Positions 1 to 5,321 of a stretch of 5,321 bases of DNA are shown here, in pieces. The notes under the pieces were generated by a model that was not told the origin of the DNA, did no database searches, and saw only the letters and a list, made by a program, of their open reading frames with translations. The stretch is from Chloroflexota bacterium (GTDB lineage Bacteria; Chloroflexota; Dehalococcoidia; UBA3495): positions 8,954-14,274 of the forward strand of contig NZUD01000043.1 in assembly GCA_002697005.1 (NCBI GenBank), read 5' to 3'. A program made the position numbers and the translations under genes. The first letter of the stretch is position 1. The number at the start of each line of letters is the position of its first letter.

Positions 1-1650
1 AACCCCATATGGGACCTAGAACAGTCTGGCTGCATACTGGTCTTCAACAGCAATGTCACAGAGGAACACAACGTTGTTGGCGTGCCCATAAAACGAGCAG
101 CGCGGAAGAACACGAAGTTGGTCGTCATTGACTCGAGGGAAGTCGAGTTGACCCGCTACGCTCACGTCTGGCTGCGTCCCGTACCTGGCACCGAGCAACT
201 TTTGCTGGGCGGCCTGCTGAAATCGGTGATTGACCAGGGTCTGCAAAAAGACGATTGGCTTGCCGAGAACTGCGAAAGCCCGGCCACTTTGCAGTACGCA
301 TTGAGGGCCTTGGACCTTGGGTATATTTCTAATATTACGCAGGTTCCGCTGTCGGATATTGCAGAAGCGGCTCGCCTCTACGGCGAGGCTGACACGGGTG
401 CTTTGGTCTACGCCCTAGACAATGTTGAGTCGAGGTTTACCCGAGACTGTGTTTTGTCATTGGTCAACCTGGCTTTGGTGACAGGGAACCTGGGCAAACA
501 GGGGGCCGGCATATATCCCATGCGGCCCGGGGCCAATGAACAAGGAGCCTGGGACGTTGGCTGCGTGCCGGATCGTCTCCCTGGTTACCGCAGAGTTTCA
601 GTCTCGGCGGACCGGGATGCTGTTGAGGCCCTATGGGACACGACGATACCAGAGATACCTGGATTGGGTCTTGCCAATATAATAGAAGGTGCGGCCAATG
701 GGCAGATCAAGTCGATGTTTCTCATCGGAGACAGTCCTAACTTCAGCAACGGCAAGTTGGGAGATGCGCTATCCGCTTTAGACAACCTGGAATTTCTGGT
801 TGTCTGTGATTCGTTCCTCAATGAAGCTGCCAAGCGGGCTGACGTCGTTCTTCCCCGCGCAACCTTCGACGAGAAAGAAGGTACTTTCACTAACCTGGAG
901 CGGCGTATCCAGCGTCTAAAACCAGGTAAAGAACTGCCGAATGGCGACTCACGTCCTGAGTGGCGAGTGATCTGTGACGTAGCCCACAAGATGGGAGCGC
1001 CCGGCTTTCTACTACGATCACCTTCTGAGACAATGGATGAAATAGCCAAGGTCGCACCCATATATGCCAATGTCTCCTACCGGAGTCTTGCGAACCAAGG
1101 CGGGCTGGTGTTCAAGACCGATCTCAAAAGCCCTCAGCCGACTCAAGTGCTATACGCCAGCCGCGAGGATCGGGGCCTGCAATGGCCCATTCAAAGCGGC
1201 GGCAACGGCACATCTATCCTTTATGAGAGCGGCTACGCGGCCAGGCTAGCCGAACCCATAACGCCGAGTTTTGTATCCGATGAAGATGCAAGGGATGCCG
1301 ATTTCCCGCTCTGGTTCGTGCCTGGCCGGGTGCTGCTGCAGCAGGAACGAGAGATTAAGATAGTACAAGGGCGTCAAAATACCATAGAGAGAGACGAGTT
1401 GGTTGAATTGAACCCCACAGACGCAGCTTCGCTGTCCATCGAAGATGGCAATAAAGTCGTGGTCGACATGGGTATCGGCAAACTCGTCGGCTTGGCCCAT
1501 ATAAACGAAAGGATTCCTGTCGGGGTGGTTGCTTCAACTGCTCTTTTTGGGCAACTTGCAGTGGACCTTCAGGCCTCCGAAGAGACAGAGCCCGCATCTC
1601 GGGTACCGGGACTGGACATATGCCGGGCTCGCGTAGGCAAGGGCGAGTAA
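1..1650 (+). CDS. Molybdopterin oxidoreductase, formate dehydrogenase alpha / NuoG-like, 5'-truncated by the window edge
   Basis: The frame is open from base 1 and the first codons already read as family sequence (ILVFNSNVTEEHNVVGVPIK, the usual 'GSNPTESHPV' region), so the gene starts upstream; the GTG at 82 is internal. The visible part is 549 residues. The molybdopterin oxidoreductase domain fills about residues 1-400, with TGNLGKQGAGIYPMR followed by a GANEQGAWDVG...LPGY stretch, then ADVVLPRATFDEKEGTFTN and ERRIQR. The dinucleotide-binding C-terminal domain covers about 430-545 (QGRQNTIERDELVELNPTDA, then IEDGNKVVV). Arg175 of the visible part lines up with the catalytic Arg333 of E. coli FdhF, and about 374 residues follow it, close to the roughly 380 in FdhF. 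The active-site Cys/SeCys and the N-terminal Fe-S cluster ligands lie outside the window, so the substrate cannot be fixed. The family binds Mo- or W-bis(pterin guanine dinucleotide) and oxidises formate or related substrates. No signal peptide can be judged. A reductase gene follows after 74 bases. The family is secure; formate specificity is only probable. Confidence 0.88.
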   Translation, partial: NPIWDLEQSGCILVFNSNVTEEHNVVGVPIKRAARKNTKLVVIDSREVELTRYAHVWLRPVPGTEQLLLGGLLKSVIDQGLQKDDWLAENCESPATLQYALRALDLGYISNITQVPLSDIAEAARLYGEADTGALVYALDNVESRFTRDCVLSLVNLALVTGNLGKQGAGIYPMRPGANEQGAWDVGCVPDRLPGYRRVSVSADRDAVEALWDTTIPEIPGLGLANIIEGAANGQIKSMFLIGDSPNFSNGKLGDALSALDNLEFLVVCDSFLNEAAKRADVVLPRATFDEKEGTFTNLERRIQRLKPGKELPNGDSRPEWRVICDVAHKMGAPGFLLRSPSETMDEIAKVAPIYANVSYRSLANQGGLVFKTDLKSPQPTQVLYASREDRGLQWPIQSGGNGTSILYESGYAARLAEPITPSFVSDEDARDADFPLWFVPGRVLLQQEREIKIVQGRQNTIERDELVELNPTDAASLSIEDGNKVVVDMGIGKLVGLAHINERIPVGVVASTALFGQLAVDLQASEETEPASRVPGLDICRARVGKGE

Positions 1651-1713
1651 GAGCGGGCATTTATTTACGCCTGGAAGGTTTGGCCGGGCTTAGATAATTA
1701 AGACAGGCATCTG

Positions 1714-1719
1714 AAGGAG
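1714..1719 (+). promoter_or_regulatory. Ribosome binding site of the FNR gene
   Basis: AAGGAG lies five bases before the ATG at 1725, a near-perfect Shine-Dalgarno match that fixes this start. The 74-base gap after the oxidoreductase stop shows no strong hairpin with a T-tract, which fits cotranscription of the two genes. Confidence 0.85.
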
Positions 1720-1724
1720 TACCT

Positions 1725-2492
1725 ATGGTCAAGGTAACAACCGCGGATTCAGGCGACACAATAGATTTGACCCCAAACCCGGATTTCCCCACGGCCACGT
1801 TGGTTGGACGGCGGGACGTGACTGAAGATTTAATGGTAATCAAGGTCGAAATTTCCGAGAAATTCGACTTTAAGGCTGGCCAATATTGCACTCTGGGCTT
1901 GGGCAATATTGAACGGGCATATTCGATAGTGTCGGCGCCTTACGAGGAGAACCTTGAGATCTTCGTTGAACTGGTTCCTGACGGGGAATTGACCCCCAAG
2001 ATGTGGGGCTTAAAGCTGGGCGATAAAATGTCAGTGCGCCCTCGGGCCAAAGGCATATTCGTTCAGGATAAGAAGGCGCACCACCATTTCATGCTTTCCA
2101 CGGTCACCGGCGTCGCCCCTTTTATGAGTATGGTGCGCCAGTACCTGCACGATGGCAAAGAGGAAGGTAATCGTTTTTACATTATGTACGGCGCCAGTTA
2201 TGTGGATGAATTGACGTACGACGGCGAACTCATCGAACTTGCGGAAAAACATCCTGACGTGGTCAAATTTGTTCCCACGATCAGCCGCCCTACCGAGAAC
2301 CGGAATGCCGGATGGAAGGGCGCCACCGGCCGGGTCAATACCATAGCCGAAGAGTACCTGGTCGAGTTCGACCTGCCCACAGACGACACAATGGTGTATG
2401 CCTGTGGGCATCCTGGAATGATTGAAGAGATGAAAGAAAAATTACCTCCTCAGGGCTGGAGATTCGTAGAAGAGCGCTTCTGGAAGGAGTAA
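1725..2492 (+). CDS. Ferredoxin-NADP reductase (FNR) family flavoprotein
   Basis: A 255-residue protein with the two-domain FNR fold. The N-terminal FAD-binding barrel (about residues 18-115) contains FKAGQYCTLGL and the flavin-binding R-x-Y-S motif at Arg64-Ser67 (RAYSIVSAP). The C-terminal NAD(P)-binding domain (about 118-240) has TGVAPF at 128-133, the pyrophosphate-binding loop, and CGHPGM at 227-232, the conserved Cys-Gly-x-Pro near the nicotinamide. The protein ends EERFWKE, resembling the terminal aromatic EHYW of E. coli Fpr (248 residues), and the length agrees with that bacterial subclass. No Fe-S cluster motif, signal peptide or membrane segment is seen, so it is probably a soluble cytoplasmic enzyme moving electrons between NAD(P)H and ferredoxin or flavodoxin. 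The ATG follows an AAGGAG site. Lying downstream of a molybdopterin oxidoreductase on the same strand, it may supply or take electrons for that enzyme, which is inference from position. NADPH rather than NADH preference is assumed from the family and not shown. Confidence 0.9.
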   Translation: MVKVTTADSGDTIDLTPNPDFPTATLVGRRDVTEDLMVIKVEISEKFDFKAGQYCTLGLGNIERAYSIVSAPYEENLEIFVELVPDGELTPKMWGLKLGDKMSVRPRAKGIFVQDKKAHHHFMLSTVTGVAPFMSMVRQYLHDGKEEGNRFYIMYGASYVDELTYDGELIELAEKHPDVVKFVPTISRPTENRNAGWKGATGRVNTIAEEYLVEFDLPTDDTMVYACGHPGMIEEMKEKLPPQGWRFVEERFWKE

Positions 2493-2519
2493 TCGTCAGC
2501 GTCAAATAACGGCAATAAT

Positions 2520-2544
2520 CCTTCCCTCTTTGCAAGATGGAAGG
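2520..2544 (+). terminator. Possible terminator hairpin after the FNR gene
   Basis: CCTTCC (2520-2525) pairs with GGAAGG (2539-2544) and TCTT (2527-2530) with AAGA (2534-2537), giving a ten-pair stem with one C/T mismatch and a TGC loop. It starts 27 bases after the FNR stop. The bases that follow (TTAACT) are not a real T-tract, so an efficient intrinsic terminator is doubtful; it could instead be an mRNA 3'-end stabilising hairpin. Confidence 0.4.
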
Positions 2545-2704
2545 TTAACTCAGAAGTAGACGGTACTCTTAACGTAATCGGAAATGGGCACTCACGCTGT
2601 CCGTAGGTGTCTTGATTCCTGCGATTCAATTTCGAACCATCAGGCCCAAAGGGCTCCCATTCGACGAAATCGATAGTACAATCCTTTATGTAATCATCCT
2701 GGTG

Positions 2705-2716
2705 TAACCGCGGTTA
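2705..2716. repeat. 12-base perfect palindrome upstream of mutS
   Basis: TAACCGCGGTTA reads the same on both strands and ends 22 bases before the mutS start. Its position would suit an operator, but about one perfect 12-base palindrome is expected by chance in a window this size, so a regulatory function is not established. Confidence 0.3.
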
Positions 2717-2722
2717 AGCTTT

Positions 2723-2730
2723 AGGGAAGG
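2723..2730 (+). promoter_or_regulatory. Ribosome binding site of mutS
   Basis: AGGGAAGG, purine-rich and close to the Shine-Dalgarno consensus, lies eight bases before the GTG at 2739. It supports that GTG as the start: an in-frame TAA sits at 2715-2717 and no other usable start codon lies between. Confidence 0.7.
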
Positions 2731-2738
2731 GTTGGGTA

Positions 2739-5321
2739 GTGACACCGATTCGCCGCCAATATCTTAAGATCAAGGCTGACCACCCTGATTCCATACTGTT
2801 GTTCAGGATGGGCGACTTCTACGAGACCTTTGACGACGACGCCGTCCTCGCCGCTAAGGAACTCGAAATCACCTTGACCTCTCGCAGCATGGGTAAAGGC
2901 CTGAAAGTCCCCCTGGCCGGAGTGCCCGTCCACGCACTGGACAACTACCTTTTACGCCTAATCAAAAAAGGTCATAAAGTCGCCATCTGTGAACAGACCT
3001 CCGACCCAGCTACATCCAAGGGCTTGGTAGACCGCGGTGTCGTCCGGGTTGTCACCCCGGGTACCGTGTTAGAGTCTGCCCTACTGGATCAGAAAACTAA
3101 CAACTACCTTGCGGCCGTTTCAGAGAATGAGGGCCGAGCTGGGCTGGCCTACATAGACATCACCACAGGAGAGTTCTCGGCCACAGAGCTTTTCTTAGAT
3201 GAACTGCCATTGGAATTGGAGCGTATTGAAGCTGCTGAGGTGCTGGTCTCCGACGGAGTGGACGGTCCGGATTGGGCAGAAGCGGTTGGATACAATAACA
3301 GATTTGAGATAACGCCGGTTGAATCCATCACCTTCCATCCGGATGAGGCCCGCCAGACGCTCCTGTCCCATTTCGGAATACTGACCTTGGAGGCATTCGG
3401 TTGCGAGGGCATGGATTTAGCCGTGGCAGCTGCTGGGGCTATCGTGCAATACCTGGACCGAACTCAGATGGCCGCCAAACTGCAACTTCGCAACTTGGCA
3501 GTCTATGCAACTGGTAGCTTTATGGCCTTGGACTCTCAGACCCGCCGCAACCTGGAACTGTTCGCCGCAGGACGTAACGAAAGCAAAGAACTGTCCCTTT
3601 TGACCGCCTTGGACCGCACAAAGACCGCGATGGGCGGTCGGTTGCTGCGCCAGTGGCTGGGCCAACCCTTGCTTGATCTACAGGAACTGGAGCAACGGCT
3701 GGACGCTGTTGACCACTTCTATCTGGATGGCTTGAAGCGGGCTAATTGCATATCGGCACTGGGCAGGGTCTCCGACCTGGAACGCGTGGTCGGACGCATC
3801 GTTTCGGGCACGGTCAATCCTAGAGAGTTGATTGCGTTGAAAGATGGGATTGCCGCGGTGCCCAGCCTTGGCGAGTTGCTGGATACCCCGAACCTGGAAT
3901 GGCTTCGGAGCCAACTGCTTCCACTACCAGACGTCTGCACACTTATTGAAGAGTCCATCTCCCCGGACCCGGTGGGCGCCGTCGGCGACGGCAACGTTAT
4001 TAGGCCCGGCTTCTCCCCAGAGATGGACGAACTAAAGAGTTCTTCGACCAACGCTCGGCAATTCATCGCTGGTCTGGAACAGAGAGAGCGGGCCCGCACT
4101 GACATCAAAGGTCTCAAAGTGGGCTACAACCAGGTATTTGGCTATTACATCGAGGTCAGCAAAGTCAGTGCCGACAAAGTCCCCAATGACTACATCCGCA
4201 GACAAACTCTGGCCAACGCTGAGCGCTATATCGTGCCTGAACTGAAGGAATATGAGTCGTTGGTGTTGAATGCTAGAGATCGCCTGGAAGAAGCGGAGCA
4301 GGCTGTATACCATCGGGTTTGTACTCAACTTGCCGAGTCCGCCGCTGCCATCGGCCGTGTCGCCTCAGCCATCGCCAGGTTGGATGTCTTCACGGGTTTG
4401 GCAGACACCGCAATTGAGAACCGGTACGTCAGGCCGAAACTGGATCACGGTAACGCCATCCGAGTCATAAACGGCCGTCACCCGGTTGTGGAACGAGTGT
4501 TAAACGCTGGGAAATACGTCCCAAACGACGTGGAGCTCTCCAATGACGATACCAGGGTGATGGTGTTAACCGGCCCTAACATGGCCGGCAAGTCGACCTA
4601 CATCCGGCAGGTGGCTATCATCACCCTGATGGCCCAGGTTGGTTGCTTTGTGCCTGCCTCTGAAGCCACAATCGGTATTGTGGACCGCATCTTCACCAGG
4701 GTCGGCCTCCAAGACGACCTAGCCACCGGTCAATCGACGTTCATGGTGGAGATGGTTGAGATGGCTGCCATCTTGAACCAAGCAACGCCCCGTTCTTTGG
4801 TGATACTGGACGAAATCGGACGCGGCACCAGTACGTACGACGGTTTGTCCATCGCCCGCTCTATTATAGAGCACATCCATAACGACCCACGCCTGGGCTG
4901 CAAGACTTTGTTCGCCACTCATTACCACGAGCTGACCCGATTGGCGGCCAGTCTTCCGGGAGTACGAAACTGTAGTGTGGCGGTGACTGAGGAAGGGAAC
5001 AGCGTGGTCTTCCTGCATAAGATCGTGCCGGGAGGGGCCGACAAGAGTTACGGCGTCCACGTGGCACAATTGGCCGGGCTGCCCCAGGGGGTGGTAAACC
5101 GAGCTTGGGAGGTGCTGGCCGACCTGGAGTCCCAAAGCCTTAATGGCGGCGGGCGGAAGATGCGTGTAGCCAATAGAGAACCGGCACAGCAGATGCCCCT
5201 TTTCAACGACGGTGGGAAGTTACGGGGTTTGTTGAAAGACCTGGACATCTCCAACCTGACGCCGCTGGAAGCTATAAACAAACTCTATGAGCTGCAGAAG
5301 GAGGCACAGGAAGAGGGCTGA
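2739..5321 (+). CDS. mutS: DNA mismatch repair protein MutS
   Basis: A complete 860-residue MutS, the usual length, starting with GTG and ending TGA on the last base of the window. It recognises mismatches and small loops and, with ATP, recruits MutL. The N-terminal mismatch-recognition domain carries GDFYETF, with the Phe-x-Glu wedge as Phe27-Tyr28-Glu29, then PLAGVPVHALDNY and KVAICEQ (about 58-86). The connector, core lever and clamp domains follow; the clamp region (about 458-505) holds VFGYYIEVS and YIRRQTLANAERYIVPELKE. The ABC-type ATPase has Walker A TGPNMAGKST (611-620), Walker B LVILDE (687-692) running into the signature GRGTSTYDG (694-702), and THYHEL (727-732). KSYGVHVAQLAGLP (769-782) leads to the C-terminal dimerisation part. 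QMPLF at 818-822 matches the sliding-clamp-binding consensus. No key residue is missing, so this is canonical MutS, not MutS2 (which lacks the mismatch domain). No mutL is visible; it may lie downstream. Confidence 0.98.
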   Translation: MTPIRRQYLKIKADHPDSILLFRMGDFYETFDDDAVLAAKELEITLTSRSMGKGLKVPLAGVPVHALDNYLLRLIKKGHKVAICEQTSDPATSKGLVDRGVVRVVTPGTVLESALLDQKTNNYLAAVSENEGRAGLAYIDITTGEFSATELFLDELPLELERIEAAEVLVSDGVDGPDWAEAVGYNNRFEITPVESITFHPDEARQTLLSHFGILTLEAFGCEGMDLAVAAAGAIVQYLDRTQMAAKLQLRNLAVYATGSFMALDSQTRRNLELFAAGRNESKELSLLTALDRTKTAMGGRLLRQWLGQPLLDLQELEQRLDAVDHFYLDGLKRANCISALGRVSDLERVVGRIVSGTVNPRELIALKDGIAAVPSLGELLDTPNLEWLRSQLLPLPDVCTLIEESISPDPVGAVGDGNVIRPGFSPEMDELKSSSTNARQFIAGLEQRERARTDIKGLKVGYNQVFGYYIEVSKVSADKVPNDYIRRQTLANAERYIVPELKEYESLVLNARDRLEEAEQAVYHRVCTQLAESAAAIGRVASAIARLDVFTGLADTAIENRYVRPKLDHGNAIRVINGRHPVVERVLNAGKYVPNDVELSNDDTRVMVLTGPNMAGKSTYIRQVAIITLMAQVGCFVPASEATIGIVDRIFTRVGLQDDLATGQSTFMVEMVEMAAILNQATPRSLVILDEIGRGTSTYDGLSIARSIIEHIHNDPRLGCKTLFATHYHELTRLAASLPGVRNCSVAVTEEGNSVVFLHKIVPGGADKSYGVHVAQLAGLPQGVVNRAWEVLADLESQSLNGGGRKMRVANREPAQQMPLFNDGGKLRGLLKDLDISNLTPLEAINKLYELQKEAQEEG

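Larger units (their letters stand above)
2493..2738. other. Intergenic region between the FNR gene and mutS
   Basis: This 246-base gap is the longest stretch without a gene. It contains the hairpin at 2520-2544, a small GCCC-AAA-GGGC hairpin at 2644-2654 flanked by TCGAA (2632-2636) and TTCGA (2660-2664), which can pair as an outer stem, the palindrome at 2705-2716 and the mutS ribosome binding site. I saw no tRNA and no convincing -35/-10 pair; TACAAT at 2677-2682 resembles a -10 box but has no good -35 partner. A mutS promoter most likely lies here because the preceding genes are unrelated and may terminate at the hairpin. Confidence 0.6.

Noticed and set aside
82..84. GTG as the start of the oxidoreductase
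   Set aside because: The same frame is open to base 1 and its first 27 codons match conserved family sequence, so this GTG is an internal valine.
585..1070. 161-codon minus-strand open frame
   Set aside because: It lies wholly inside the oxidoreductase gene, shows no recognisable domain and has the Ser/Arg-rich composition of a shadow frame.
2483..2488. AAGGAG at the end of the FNR gene, resembling a ribosome binding site
   Set aside because: No start codon follows within usable distance; it simply encodes the terminal residues of the protein.
2623..2640. Minus-strand GGTTCGAA resembling a tRNA T-loop
   Set aside because: No acceptor stem, D-arm or anticodon arm can be built around it.
2584..2676. 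Short + strand ORF of 30 codons in the intergenic gap
   Set aside because: It has no Shine-Dalgarno site, no recognisable motif and an Arg-rich random composition.
2677..2682. TACAAT as a mutS -10 promoter box
   Set aside because: No acceptable -35 hexamer lies 16-18 bases upstream, so a promoter call is not supported.
3719..4117. 132-codon minus-strand open frame inside mutS
   Set aside because: It is a shadow of mutS with Ser/Arg-rich composition and no domain.
4719..5135. 138-codon minus-strand open frame inside mutS
   Set aside because: It overlaps the highly conserved ATPase region of MutS and is His/Gln-rich without a recognisable motif.

Overview
The window carries three same-strand protein genes on the + strand and no mobile element, CRISPR array or RNA gene that I can support. 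They are the 3' part of a molybdopterin-dependent oxidoreductase (formate dehydrogenase alpha / NuoG-like), a complete ferredoxin-NADP reductase-type flavoprotein, and a complete mutS ending on the last base. All three read through without frameshift or internal stop, so this looks like an ordinary bacterial chromosomal segment.

The organism is a bacterium with roughly half G+C, GTG initiation for mutS and ordinary Shine-Dalgarno sites. A molybdopterin oxidoreductase next to a small FNR and mutS would suit a Chloroflexota lineage (Dehalococcoidia / SAR202-like). That is a guess from overall sequence character, not something shown by a marker gene.

Layout: 1-1650 is the oxidoreductase, cut at its 5' end by the window edge. 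A 74-base gap with a clear ribosome binding site separates it from the reductase at 1725-2492, and the two probably form one redox transcription unit. The 246-base gap 2493-2738 is the only sizeable non-coding stretch. It holds a hairpin just after the reductase stop, a 12-base perfect palindrome near mutS, a strong mutS ribosome binding site, and an antisense open stretch that lacks a credible start. mutS (2739-5321) has all the expected family motifs, including a C-terminal beta-clamp-binding motif.

How they work together: the molybdoenzyme would oxidise (or reduce) a small substrate such as formate through a Mo/W-bis-pterin centre and Fe-S clusters. The FNR could pass electrons between ferredoxin or flavodoxin and NAD(P)H. 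This link is inferred from adjacency only. MutS starts mismatch repair and is functionally unrelated, with its own translation signals after the intergenic gap. I found no convincing undescribed system; the findings below are modest.
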